NCBI RefSeq assembly: GCF_033843645.1
Contig: NZ_JAWXVZ010000013.1
Location: forward strand, 1-64,000
Length of the DNA: 64,000 nucleotides
DNA from: Pseudovibrio zosterae
GTDB taxonomy: Bacteria; Pseudomonadota; Alphaproteobacteria; Rhizobiales; Stappiaceae
Direction: 5' to 3'
Part shown: piece after piece, positions 1 to 9,305 of the stretch
Position numbering within the stretch: the stretch's first letter is position 1
Layout: every line of letters starts with the position of its first letter
Notes under the pieces: model-generated
The model's input: only the letters and a program-made list of their open reading frames with translations
Database searches by the model: none
What the model was told of the DNA's origin: nothing
Made by a program: the position numbers and the translations under genes

Positions 1-76
1 GAACACCAAAACACAAGCTACGGCGGCGTAAGTCGCAAGGGGTAGTTTTAGGCCGCGCCGCAGACCTAAAAAACGA

Positions 77-138
77 AAACCCCGCCAAAAATATGACGGG
101 GTTTGTCATCAATCTGAGCCGCCTCCGTTGGGGGCGGC
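77..138 (-). terminator. Terminator hairpins downstream of first MCP
   Basis: AAACCCCG (77-84) pairs with CGGGGTTT (97-104); on the minus strand the stem is followed by a T-rich tract, so it can end the chemoreceptor transcript. A second GC hairpin (118-123 with 133-138, GCCGCC/GGCGGC) followed by CTT could act on plus-strand transcripts entering the window. Nothing else is recognisable in bases 1-171. Confidence 0.7.
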
Positions 139-171
139 TTCTGATGTCTTCTGGTCTTCGATAGCGGAGAA

Positions 172-1860
172 CTATGCTGCTGAGCGATCCCGAACTGAAG
201 AGAGGAACTTACTGACGTGGTCACGTAGCTGGTCTGCACGAGACTGCAAAGTATCCGAAGAGCCAGTTACAACGTCCACTTGTTGCTGCGTTTCCTGAGC
301 GCTGTTGAACACTGAGACAATGCTCTCAGACACTTCAGTGGTCACGCGGGCGGCTTGTGTCACGTTGCTCGCGATCTCCTGCGTTGCTGCGTGTTGCTGT
401 TCGACCGCCGCTGCGATTTGAGCTGATGTGCCAGACAGATCCTCAATGGTCGCAGAGATTGCAGAAATTGCAGCTACAGCGTGGTTGGTTTCCTGCTGGA
501 TCTCAGAGACCTGCTTGTCGATTTCCTCAGTTGCTTTCGAGGTTTGGTTTGCAAGTTCCTTGACCTCAGCTGCCACCACTGCGAAGCCTTTACCGGCTTC
601 CCCTGCGCGGGCAGCTTCGATGGTTGCATTCAGCGCCAGCAGATTGGTCTGCTCGGCAATAGCTTGAATAAGGGTGACCACTTCGCTGATGTGCTTTGCT
701 GACTGTGCAAGCTTGCCGACGCGGTCGTTGGTGCTTGTTGCTTCTTTGCTGGCCTGATGGGCCATGTCGTTGGACTTTTGCACCTGACGGCTGACTTCGC
801 TGACAGAAGCAGCAAGCTCTTCTGCGGCTGATGCCACAGCCTCAACGTTGGATGAGGCCTGCGAGGACGCTGCTGAGGCGCGCTGGCTCTGGGTGGTTGT
901 GTTTTCAGCGTTGCCTGCCATGCTCCCGGAAGCGCCTTGCAGTTCCTGAACCGCGCTGCTGACAATTTGCAGCATTTCTGAGACTTCTAGATCAAAACCT
1001 GCGCATAGTTCTTGAACTTCCTGGCCGCGCTGCAGAGCTTCCTGCTGGTCACGCTGTTGCGCTTCCTCAAGAGCCTTTCGGTTGTGTTCGTTCTCGATGA
1101 ACACGCGCATTGCACTCGCCATCCGGCCGATTTCGTCGGTTCGGTCTTCGTACTTCACTTCTACATTGCTGTCGCCGTCTGCAAGACGTTGCATGTTTTC
1201 AATGAGATCAGAAATTGGCTTGTTGACCGAACGCACAGTAACATAAGCCAGCGCGCCAGCGATCGCGAAGCCGAGCAGCCCAATAATGATGTTACGTGTT
1301 GCCTGACCCCAAAATGCGGCGTCAATATCATCGGTGTAAACGCCTGTGCCGAGCATCCAGCCCCATGGTTCGAAACCAACCGCCCAACTTTCCTTGTTGA
1401 TTGGCACGTCAGATCCCGCTTTGGGCCACATATAGCTCACTTGCCCGCCGCCATTTTGAGCCGCGCTGATCAGCTCCCGAATAAGGTAAACACCATTCGG
1501 ATCTTGCATGTTCATCAGGTTTTTGCCGACGAGCTTCTTGTTCGGCAGAATAATTACTGTACCTGAAGACTCGTAGCCGAAAATGTAATTTCCATTGTCG
1601 AAGCGTATGTCACCGATGGCCTCCTTCGCGAGGGATTGGGCCTCATCTCGTGTCAGAGAACCCGCAAGTTCCTTTTTGTGGAAGCTTTCGGCTATGGAAC
1701 GCGCACTGTCGGTGAGGTGTTTGATACTCGCGACGCGTTCCGCGACCATGGAGCTGCGGATGGCGGAGAGGTTCACAATTGAAAGGCCTATAGCCAAAAT
1801 GAGAACGATAACAGCGGGAAGAGAGATCTTCCACGCTAGCGGAAGTTTTGCCAGTGACAT
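172..1860 (-). CDS. Methyl-accepting chemotaxis protein, Cache sensor (first of tandem pair)
   Basis: Transmembrane chemoreceptor that passes periplasmic ligand binding to CheA/CheW. It has an N-terminal membrane helix, an sCache_2-type sensor (motifs DNGNYIFGY, WGWMLGTGVY), a second membrane helix near residue 190-210, a HAMP domain, and a C-terminal MA signalling hairpin with the conserved EQTNLLALNATIEAARAGE core. I start at the internal Met giving MSLAKLPLAWK (1860) rather than 1917: the neighbouring paralogue begins MSLSRLPLAWK, and both have a matching TTTGG(G)TA...ATG leader. The end lacks an obvious NWETF-like CheR/CheB tether. The signalling half is nearly identical to the next gene while the sensor halves have diverged, so the ligands probably differ. 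The ligand is unknown. Confidence 0.93.
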   Translation of the reverse strand: MSLAKLPLAWKISLPAVIVLILAIGLSIVNLSAIRSSMVAERVASIKHLTDSARSIAESFHKKELAGSLTRDEAQSLAKEAIGDIRFDNGNYIFGYESSGTVIILPNKKLVGKNLMNMQDPNGVYLIRELISAAQNGGGQVSYMWPKAGSDVPINKESWAVGFEPWGWMLGTGVYTDDIDAAFWGQATRNIIIGLLGFAIAGALAYVTVRSVNKPISDLIENMQRLADGDSNVEVKYEDRTDEIGRMASAMRVFIENEHNRKALEEAQQRDQQEALQRGQEVQELCAGFDLEVSEMLQIVSSAVQELQGASGSMAGNAENTTTQSQRASAASSQASSNVEAVASAAEELAASVSEVSRQVQKSNDMAHQASKEATSTNDRVGKLAQSAKHISEVVTLIQAIAEQTNLLALNATIEAARAGEAGKGFAVVAAEVKELANQTSKATEEIDKQVSEIQQETNHAVAAISAISATIEDLSGTSAQIAAAVEQQHAATQEIASNVTQAARVTTEVSESIVSVFNSAQETQQQVDVVTGSSDTLQSRADQLRDHVSKFLSSVRDRSAA

Positions 1861-2090
1861 GTTTTTACCCAAAGGTTGCAGCAAGTAGTTTGGGTATGAT
1901 GAGTAAAAATTGCTCAATATTTGATTAATGGCGAGATTTGCTCACCTGAAATCGAGGGAGTTTGTTTGGTTGCGTATGTCAACCAAAAATAAAAGAGGGA
2001 GATTTATTTTATTGATTGGTAAAAATTAATCGTTTTAGTTGCAGGGTGGGGTGTGTGCACATGAGGCAATCACACTGATCCGGATTGGAA

Positions 2091-2112
2091 GCCGCCGAAA
2101 AGATCCGGCGGC
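2091..2112 (-). terminator. Hairpin after second MCP
   Basis: GCCGCCG (2091-2097) pairs with CGGCGGC (2106-2112), just beyond the stop codon of the upstream chemoreceptor on the minus strand. The following T-tract is poor (TTCC), so termination strength is uncertain. Confidence 0.5.
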
Positions 2113-2136
2113 CCCGAAGTCTAAGAACACTTCATT

Positions 2137-3831
2137 TTAGCCATTCACGACTGACTTTTCCCGTACCGCGCCAAGGAAGCCTTTCACGCGATCTTGTAGT
2201 GCATCGGCGCGTTGCTGCAGGGTTTCTGAAGATCCACTTACTATGCCGACTTGTTGCTGGGTATGTTCTGCGGACTGAGCAACGGAGCCAATGTTTTCGG
2301 ATACTTCTTGTGTCACCCGTGATGCTTGAGTGACGTTGCTTGCAATTTCCTGTGTGGCTGCGTGCTGCTGTTCGACAGCCGCCGCTATCTGGGCAGAGGT
2401 AGAGGAAAGGTCTTCAATCGTGCGGGAGATGACTTCGATTGCTGCCACAGTGTGCTCTGTTTCCTGCTGAATGTCAGAGACCTGCTTGTCAATTTCCTCC
2501 GTCGCCTTGGAGGTTTGGTTCGCCAGTTCTTTCACCTCTGCTGCTACCACCGCAAAGCCTTTGCCTGCTTCGCCTGCGCGCGCTGCTTCGATCGTGGCGT
2601 TGAGAGCCAGAAGGTTTGTTTGTTCAGCGATGGCCTGAATGAGGGTGACGACTTCGCTGATGAGTTTGGCGGACTCGGCCAACTTGGAGACGCGGTCGTT
2701 GGTGCTTATAGCTTCGCTGCTGGCTTGGTGCGCCATTTCGTTGGACTTCTGCACTTGCCGGCTGACTTCGCTCACTGAGGCTGCCAGCTCCTCTGCTGCA
2801 GAGGCAACCGCCTCAACATTGGAAGAGGCTTGTGCGGAGGCTGAGGATACGCGGTGGCTCTGCTCTGTTGTGTTCTGAGCATTGCCTTCCATGTGAGTGG
2901 ATGCGGTTTTGAGTTCTTGTGCAGAGGCGGCAACGAACTGAAGCATTTCGGAAACTTCGACATCAAAGTCCGCGCAGAGTTGTTGCACTGCCTCGCCGCG
3001 CTGCAACGCTTCCTGCTGTTCCCGCTGTTGAGTTTCCATCATCACTTTTCGACTGCGTTCGTTCTCCACGAAGACCTGCATTGCTGCTGCCATGCGGCCG
3101 ATTTCGTCGCTTCGATCGGTGTCCTCGACAGAAACAGAGGTATCACCCTCAGCCAGGCGTTGCATGTTGTCGGTGAGACGCAGGACTGGCTTATTGATTG
3201 CACCAATTGTGCTCCATGCCATGATACCGACCACGGCGAACCCGAGCGCTGTAAGGCCCAGTGAGATCCCGGCCTGCTCCCAGAAGGCAGCCTGAATGTC
3301 ATCAACATAGACGCCTGTTCCGATCATCCAGCCCCATGGCGCGAAACCTTCTGCCCAGCTCTCTTTATCGTAGGGGATTGTGCCACCGGCTTTCGGCCAG
3401 ACATAGGCCAAACGACCACCGCCTTGCTTCGCGCGTTCAATCAGCTCGCGGACAATCAAGACGCCATTTTCGTCTTTGAGTCCGATGAGGTTCTTGCCTT
3501 CCAGATTGCTGCCTGGAGTTACAAGGTTTGTGCCGTCATATTTGTAAACGAAGATGTAGTTTCCGTTGTCGTACCGCATCTCGTTGATGGTTGCTTTGGC
3601 TTCTGCCTGTGCTTCCTCACGTGTCAGCTGGCCAGAGGTCTCCAGCTTGTGGAAGTGCTCTAGGACAGACATGCCGGTATGTGTAATGTGCTTGATGGTG
3701 TCCTGGCGCTCTGACACCATTGAAGAGTAGAGAGCGTTGAGATTGTAGGCTGCAAGCAGAAGAGCAAAAATGAAGACGGCAGCAGAGGGAAGGGCGATCT
3801 TCCAAGCGAGTGGGAGTCTGGACAGCGACAT
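2137..3831 (-). CDS. Methyl-accepting chemotaxis protein, Cache sensor (second of tandem pair)
   Basis: Chemoreceptor of 564 aa with the same architecture as its neighbour: first membrane helix about residues 10-30, sCache_2 sensor (DNGNYIFVY, WGWMIGTGVYVDD), second helix near 190-210, HAMP, then an MA domain with EQTNLLALNATIEAARAGE. It starts at MSLSRLPLAWK. The pair lies in the same direction, separated by about 275 bases with a hairpin, so each probably has its own promoter. Likely a tandem duplication followed by divergence of the sensor while the signalling part stayed alike, perhaps through gene conversion. Confidence 0.93.
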   Translation of the reverse strand: MSLSRLPLAWKIALPSAAVFIFALLLAAYNLNALYSSMVSERQDTIKHITHTGMSVLEHFHKLETSGQLTREEAQAEAKATINEMRYDNGNYIFVYKYDGTNLVTPGSNLEGKNLIGLKDENGVLIVRELIERAKQGGGRLAYVWPKAGGTIPYDKESWAEGFAPWGWMIGTGVYVDDIQAAFWEQAGISLGLTALGFAVVGIMAWSTIGAINKPVLRLTDNMQRLAEGDTSVSVEDTDRSDEIGRMAAAMQVFVENERSRKVMMETQQREQQEALQRGEAVQQLCADFDVEVSEMLQFVAASAQELKTASTHMEGNAQNTTEQSHRVSSASAQASSNVEAVASAAEELAASVSEVSRQVQKSNEMAHQASSEAISTNDRVSKLAESAKLISEVVTLIQAIAEQTNLLALNATIEAARAGEAGKGFAVVAAEVKELANQTSKATEEIDKQVSDIQQETEHTVAAIEVISRTIEDLSSTSAQIAAAVEQQHAATQEIASNVTQASRVTQEVSENIGSVAQSAEHTQQQVGIVSGSSETLQQRADALQDRVKGFLGAVREKSVVNG

Positions 3832-4528
3832 ATTTTTCTACCAAATCATATGGGTGAAAATTCGTAGGCTTGTCTTCCACACTCAGTAAATTTTGCTAAT
3901 CAATGGTTAAAATCTGGTTGTGGTATATTAATATGCTGCCGGTTTGATAGAGCTTTCCCTCCATTTTGTATATGTGGATGCAAATACTACAATTTTAAGT
4001 AAGTATAGCGCGCGCCCCTGTTCGAATTCTTTGTTCATTTGATTGATGAGGTGCTCATTTGAAAGTGCCGCTACCTTTGGCAATAGTCGTCTCTCAAAGT
4101 GCATGAGAGAGCTACATCTCGAACTCGCCACAAGGATGTGTTGCTGTGTGCAGCTGTTCAACGGCATGAAGTTCAGAGCTGCTGTTGAACATGGATATTT
4201 GATTCAGGCAAAGCTTTCTTCATAATCCCCAATATTACCGTTATTACTTTACTATTACGTCAGCTTATTGGTAGTTTACATTGATGTTTTATAGGTCTTT
4301 TGAATATTAATCTCCACATCATTACATCGTGATTATAAAGAGATAAATGGTTTATATTGCAGATATGTAACCTTTATTCTATCTTTAGTTGAGTATTTAT
4401 CTCTATCAACTCAAGTATTGATATGTGAAGTAGGTTTTCGTTAACTACGCTGGATGCAAATAGGAGCCACAGGCCCGCGTCCTGAACTTCAGGTGGGCAG
4501 CACTAAAACAATCATGAAGGAAAGCGTT
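3832..4528. other. AT-rich intergenic region without a convincing gene
   Basis: About 700 bases between the divergently read MCP and the small membrane protein gene. ORFs here are short, lack ribosome sites and match nothing I recognise. The stretch 4220-4440 is very AT-rich and probably carries promoters for both directions. Confidence 0.5.
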
Positions 4529-4738
4529 ATGTCGCTAAATATCGGTGACAAGATTGCTGTGTGCACCATCGCCCTTGCGGTGGTCTTTGGAGTATTCATT
4601 GTTGCGGAGCTTATGGAGCGGAACCAGCAGCAAAGCCCTGTAGCTGAGGACGAGACCCAAGATCCTGTTTACACCCTATTTGAAGTCGATAAGGGGCAGG
4701 AAGTCTTGATCCATCAGGTGGATCACAGCGACCTCTAA
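4529..4738 (+). CDS. Small single-pass membrane protein, unknown function
   Basis: A 69-aa product. After MSLNIGDK comes one hydrophobic helix (about residues 9-27) followed by a short acidic, Gln-rich tail. Start 4529 is preferred because AAGGAAAG precedes it at normal distance; the in-frame ATG at 4514 overlaps that ribosome site. It is followed by a good terminator, which supports a real monocistronic gene. I do not recognise the family. The tail topology (cytoplasmic or periplasmic) is not clear. Confidence 0.55.
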   Translation: MSLNIGDKIAVCTIALAVVFGVFIVAELMERNQQQSPVAEDETQDPVYTLFEVDKGQEVLIHQVDHSDL

Positions 4739-4763
4739 TCTGGCAAGCATATTCGCGATACAT

Positions 4764-4793
4764 GCGCAGGCAAGTTATGGGCCTGCGCTTTTT
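4764..4793 (+). terminator. Rho-independent terminator
   Basis: Stem GCGCAGGC (4764-4771) / GCCTGCGC (4781-4788) followed by TTTTTG. It ends the small membrane protein gene. The roughly 320 bases from here to 5117 show no supportable gene. Confidence 0.85.
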
Positions 4794-5116
4794 GTTGGCG
4801 CGCATGATGTTCGAAAGATGGGATACTGCAAAACCAGTTGTGTAGTTGCTGCAAGATACGCGCGAAAGTTATCGTCTCCTTAACAAAACTTGCCTATACG
4901 TTGCATTGAGCAAGCAAACTCCTGTTGGCACTGGTTACCGTTCTGGGGAGGGTTTGATAGGTGTCACAAGGGTGTAGCGCGAATGCATCAATTCTTGATC
5001 TGAACGATCCAACAAATTTAAAGGTTCTTGCGTGGTAGTTTTCCGGGTGCCCCCTGAGAGAACTCTCAGCTTCGGAAACCAGAGCTGGTACAGGCACGCA
5101 GGAGAGCAAAGACATT

Positions 5117-6805
5117 ATGATCATTGATCTTGCACAGCTGTTTCATAACAACTCCCTTCTTGTCGTTTTCACAATCATTGCGTTTGGTTATCTGATAGGC
5201 AACATCAAGATTGCGCGGTTTGAGATCGGCGTTACCGGCGGTGTTCTTTTGTGCGCCCTTGTGTTTGGGCACTACAACTTCCAGCTGGATCCGATTGTTC
5301 AGTCTCTTGGCTTCACGCTTTTCATCTATTCGGTAGGTTGGCAGGCTGGACCACAGATATTGAACGTGCTGCGCCTTGACGGGCCGCGTTATCTGGTGCT
5401 GACCCTCTTCATGACGGCGGTGTCCTTCAGTCTTGTCTTTGGTCTTGCCGCCGTGATTGACCTGCCGAGCAGCTACGCCGCGGGTCTGATGGCGGGTAGT
5501 CTGACAAGTACACCTACTCTTGTGGGCGCACAAAACGCCGTAACTTCTGGGCTTGTAAGGGTACCCGAGGGGGCAACTGCCCGTTCGCTCATTGAGAACA
5601 TCAGTGTTGCATACGCCATTACCTACATTTTCGGTACTGTTGGGCTCTTGATGGTGGTGAGGATCCTGCCCAGTATTCTTCGAGTTGACCTGGTGGCTGC
5701 GGCCCTTCAGTTCTCCAAGGAGCGTGGGATCAAAAGCGACCGGGAGAAGTACAGGGTGAAACGTCCCATTTTAAGGGCGTATGCGGTGGATGATCCTGAT
5801 CTGGCGGGAAAGACTTTTGATGAGATTCTGTCACGACACGAGGCTCAGTCGGCGAACCTCAGGGCGTTTTATCGTTTGAAGCGCGGCTCTGAACTCATCG
5901 AGCCGCGTTCTGACACAATTGTTGAGATGGGCGACAAGGTTGCTGTATTTGCAACACCTGAGGAGCATGCCGAGGCCCACAAGCTTCCCGGTTTGACCGC
6001 AGATATTCTTGATGAGGATCTTATCGACGCGGAAATTGATGTGGCGGAGATTGTCATTACGAACCCGGCTTCGGTTGGCAAGCCGCTGGCAGAGATCGGT
6101 ATCTACGACAAGTTCGGGTGCTTTCTCTCTAGTCTCACCCGTTCTCAGATCCAAATGCCGGTCTCACCAGGTACTGTCGTGCAGCGAGGCGATGTGATGA
6201 TTGTGTCCGGGGAGCGCTTGGCGTTGGACCGATTGATCGCGCACCTAGGAGCAGAAGACCGCAAAGCCGTTGAAACGGATCTCTTGACCTTTGCCGCGGG
6301 CATTGTTGCAGGCCTCATCATTGGTCAGATTACCGTCAAGATCGGCAGTATCGATATTGGGCTGGGCAACGCTGGCGGGTTGTTGCTCTCAGGCATTTGC
6401 GTTGGCTTTCTGCGCGCCAATCGGCCGACATTTGGCCGTATGCCCGCCGCCGCACGCTTCATCTTCATGGAGCTGGGACTTTTGCTGTTCATGGTGGGGG
6501 TTGGCCTTAATGCGGGCGGTGGCATTGTCGGCGCGCTTGCTTCCCTCGGCCCGATCCTGTTCGCTTGCGGGGTGGTGGTAACGTGTGTTCCGCTTCTCGT
6601 GGGGTATGCCTTTGGCCGTTTTGCGTTGAACATGAACCCAGCACTTCTGTTCGGGGCGCTTACCGGAGCCATGACCAGTACTCCAGCTCTTGGAATTGTT
6701 CAGCAGGCGGCCAAGAGTACAGTTCCTGCCTTGGGATATGCAGGTACCTATGCGTTGGCGAATGTCCTTCTGACACTAGCTGGAACAGCAATCGTTATGC
6801 TTTAG
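5117..6805 (+). CDS. AspT/YidE-type (AAE family) membrane transporter with RCK_C domains
   Basis: Integral inner-membrane protein of 562 aa. Two homologous hydrophobic halves (about residues 10-170 and 385-562), each with the duplicated YidE/AspT pattern (GSLTSTPTLVGAQNA in the first, GALTGAMTSTPALGIV in the second), flank a soluble middle segment (about 200-375) with two TrkA-C/RCK_C-like repeats (for example IVEMGDKVAVFATPEEH). Known members are aspartate:alanine exchangers and uncharacterised putative transporters. The substrate cannot be read from the sequence. A purine-rich AGGAGA lies upstream of the ATG at a long distance. The gene converges on the epimerase gene with only a few bases between. 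Confidence 0.85.
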   Translation: MIIDLAQLFHNNSLLVVFTIIAFGYLIGNIKIARFEIGVTGGVLLCALVFGHYNFQLDPIVQSLGFTLFIYSVGWQAGPQILNVLRLDGPRYLVLTLFMTAVSFSLVFGLAAVIDLPSSYAAGLMAGSLTSTPTLVGAQNAVTSGLVRVPEGATARSLIENISVAYAITYIFGTVGLLMVVRILPSILRVDLVAAALQFSKERGIKSDREKYRVKRPILRAYAVDDPDLAGKTFDEILSRHEAQSANLRAFYRLKRGSELIEPRSDTIVEMGDKVAVFATPEEHAEAHKLPGLTADILDEDLIDAEIDVAEIVITNPASVGKPLAEIGIYDKFGCFLSSLTRSQIQMPVSPGTVVQRGDVMIVSGERLALDRLIAHLGAEDRKAVETDLLTFAAGIVAGLIIGQITVKIGSIDIGLGNAGGLLLSGICVGFLRANRPTFGRMPAAARFIFMELGLLLFMVGVGLNAGGGIVGALASLGPILFACGVVVTCVPLLVGYAFGRFALNMNPALLFGALTGAMTSTPALGIVQQAAKSTVPALGYAGTYALANVLLTLAGTAIVML

Positions 6806-6808
6806 GCG

Positions 6809-7873
6809 TCAGCTTTTCGCAAAAGCACCTGCATCTATTTGCTGCTGAAACATTTCTTCCAGTGATTGGCGCAGGGGGCGATAGGTAACACCCAGTTCCC
6901 TAATTGCTTTGGTGTTGTCCGCCTTAAAGGGCACATCCACATTTCGAGCAATCATCTTCCGTGTCATGGATGTGTTGACCACCGGGCCTGCAAGCCAGAT
7001 CAACCACTTTGGCGCAGCGGCTTTGGGGATCGGAAAGCTATCTCCATAGGTGCCATGAAGGATCTTGCTCATCTCGAAGAAATCGGTGTTGTGCCCGTTT
7101 ATGATGTTGCGGCCATGCGCTTCCGGTGTGAAGGCTGCGGCGAGATGAGCCTCTGCCAAATCCCGGACGTCAACGACGCCCATGCCCCATTTGGGCGCCC
7201 CATGCCGCAGTGTGCCGTTGCCGAACTGGCGGATGAGTGAGAAGCTCTCTGACGTGGCGTTTGGATTAAGGCCTGGCCCAATTACAAGAGAGGGATTGAT
7301 GACCACGAGATCCCAGCGGTCTTGCGCTTTGGCTATTGCCCATGCTTTCTGTTCCGCGAGGCGTTTGGAGTAAGAGTAGGGGTTATGTGAGAGTGATGAC
7401 GAAGTGTTCCATGCCTCTTCTGTGAATACCCCACCTGGTGTGTTTTCTATATCGGCGTTGTCTCCAAAGATCGCTGCGCAGGAGCTTGTAAGCACGACAC
7501 GTTGCACCGAAGGCGTGTTGTTCGCCTGTTCAAGAACATTGGTGGTTCCCTTCAAGGCAGGATCGATGAGTTCCTGTTGGGGGTCTTGCACACTGATCGT
7601 GAACGGCGAGGCAGTATGAAACACAAATTTGCAGCCTTTCATGGCGGCTGCGTATGAGCCTTTCTCTAACAGGTCAGAAGCAAAAAACTTCAGTTTGCCG
7701 TTGGTGCGCTCAGCAAGGTTGCTGAGATGTTGCAGCTTGGTCTGATTTCCGGGATCGCGGACACACGCATGGACAGTTGCGCCCGCCTCCAAAAGGCTTT
7801 TGACGATCCATCCGGCAACATAGCCTGAAGCACCGGTGACCAGAATGGGAGCTGAGGTATCAACTTTAAACAC
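6809..7873 (-). CDS. NAD(P)-dependent epimerase / dihydroflavonol 4-reductase-like
   Basis: Extended short-chain dehydrogenase/reductase of about 354 aa. A glycine-rich nucleotide-binding motif, VTGASGYVAGW, sits at the N terminus, and the catalytic YSYSK (Tyr-x-x-x-Lys type) follows about residue 160. The overall pattern resembles dihydroflavonol/cinnamoyl reductase-like enzymes that reduce carbonyls or act on hydroxysteroid-like substrates. I favour a GTG start at 7873 (VFKVDTSAP), which begins just before the dinucleotide fold and has AAGGA upstream; the ORF extends to 7921. The substrate is unknown. Confidence 0.85.
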   Translation of the reverse strand: MFKVDTSAPILVTGASGYVAGWIVKSLLEAGATVHACVRDPGNQTKLQHLSNLAERTNGKLKFFASDLLEKGSYAAAMKGCKFVFHTASPFTISVQDPQQELIDPALKGTTNVLEQANNTPSVQRVVLTSSCAAIFGDNADIENTPGGVFTEEAWNTSSSLSHNPYSYSKRLAEQKAWAIAKAQDRWDLVVINPSLVIGPGLNPNATSESFSLIRQFGNGTLRHGAPKWGMGVVDVRDLAEAHLAAAFTPEAHGRNIINGHNTDFFEMSKILHGTYGDSFPIPKAAAPKWLIWLAGPVVNTSMTRKMIARNVDVPFKADNTKAIRELGVTYRPLRQSLEEMFQQQIDAGAFAKS

Positions 7874-8088
7874 GCAGACCGTTCCTTGGTTGGATTCTGC
7901 AACTTCACTGAATATAGGCAATGACTTGGTGGCTTGTCATTACTCACAGTTATAATGCAGAAAAGCCAAAAGTATTGGTCGCTCTTTTTGTAGTGATGCT
8001 CCCCCTTGGTTTATTACTTGATTTGATGTGTTTAATATATAACCTAGCGTAATATGTGATTTATAGGTGATCTTGGGAGGGTTTATCT

Positions 8089-9216
8089 ATGCATGCAGAG
8101 CTCAATGATTTGACGAATAACGCCGCTCGATATCGAAATGGGAAGCGCTATCTCTGGTTGATTGCATTTGTAACGGCATTTTTGCCCATTGCCTCAATGC
8201 TGGTCTACGTAGAGACAGGGTTTTTGGCAGCGTTGTGTTTCCCTGTGTTCTATTTCTTCGTTGGGATGCCGCTGTTGGATATGCTGTTTGGAGAGGATCC
8301 CTACAACCCGTCGGATGACGTGATGTCCCGTCTTGAACAGGATCCCTATTTTCGTGTGCTGCTCTTTTGCATCATTCCGATCTATTACCTGACTTTCTTC
8401 GCGGCTGTCTGGGTTGTTGGCACCTACAGCCCGCCGTTGTGGGCTGTGCTGGTCTTTGCAGTGGGCGTTGGCACCTTTCACGCGAATAGTTTGACCGTTG
8501 GACACGAGCTGGGGCACAAGACCAACAAGGTTGATCAATGGGGGGCGAAAATCAGCAACGCGCTGGTTGGATATGGACATTTCTGCATCGAGCACAACCG
8601 AGGTCATCACGTTCAAGTGGCAACACCTGAGGACGCGGCGAGCTCGCGTTTCGGAGAAAGCATTTACAGATTTGCGCTCCGTGAAATTCCAGGTGGTTTT
8701 GTGCGTGGCTGGCATCATGAGGCGGAGCGTCTCAAGAGGAAAGGCCATTCTGTTTGGTCGTGGCGCAATGACATTCTCCAAGGATACGCCATCACGCTTG
8801 CCATTGCGGCTGGTCTCGTTGTTTGGTTTGGCCCGGGGGTTCTGCCCTTCATCATTGTGCACCATGTGGTTGGATGGTACGGCCTAACGCAGGCAAACTA
8901 TGTCGAGCACTACGGACTGAAGCGCAAGAAAATGGAAAACGGTCGATATGAGCCGTGTCAGCCCAGGCATTCCTGGAATACGAACCATATCTATTCCAAC
9001 TTGGCGACCTTCCATCTGCAGCGCCACTCGGATCACCACTCCAATCCACTTCGTCCATACCAGGTGCTTCGGAACTTCCCCGATCTGCCAAGGCTGCCAA
9101 GTGGATATCCGGGGTGTTTTGTTTTGGCCGCCATTCCCCCGCTGTGGTTCCGGATCATGAATCCCAAAGTGATGGCATGGGCCAACAATGATCCCTCTCT
9201 GATAAATAAAGGGTAG
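8089..9216 (+). CDS. alkB: Alkane 1-monooxygenase
   Basis: Membrane non-haem di-iron hydroxylase that inserts oxygen at the terminal carbon of medium-chain n-alkanes, using rubredoxin as electron donor. All diagnostic histidine clusters are present: HELGH (from residue 139), EHNRGHH (168-174), NYVEHYG (about 270) and LQRHSDHH (about 311-318). Several hydrophobic helices occupy the N-terminal 130 residues. Length (375 aa) is near the family norm of about 400. A GGGAGGG site precedes the ATG. No rubredoxin, rubredoxin reductase or alkane regulator lies nearby, so electron transfer must be encoded elsewhere. The AT-rich 170-base upstream region probably carries its promoter. Confidence 0.95.
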   Translation: MHAELNDLTNNAARYRNGKRYLWLIAFVTAFLPIASMLVYVETGFLAALCFPVFYFFVGMPLLDMLFGEDPYNPSDDVMSRLEQDPYFRVLLFCIIPIYYLTFFAAVWVVGTYSPPLWAVLVFAVGVGTFHANSLTVGHELGHKTNKVDQWGAKISNALVGYGHFCIEHNRGHHVQVATPEDAASSRFGESIYRFALREIPGGFVRGWHHEAERLKRKGHSVWSWRNDILQGYAITLAIAAGLVVWFGPGVLPFIIVHHVVGWYGLTQANYVEHYGLKRKKMENGRYEPCQPRHSWNTNHIYSNLATFHLQRHSDHHSNPLRPYQVLRNFPDLPRLPSGYPGCFVLAAIPPLWFRIMNPKVMAWANNDPSLINKG

Positions 9217-9305
9217 TCTTTAAAACCTGCTTCAAAACACCGCTAACTCCTTAATGTGATGGTGAGGCGGCTTGGCTAACCTGCCGATACCGGCGTCGGA
9301 TACGT

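Noticed and set aside
630..1566. Long frames overlapping the chemoreceptor genes
   Set aside because: Fully explained by the opposite-strand MCP coding sequences.
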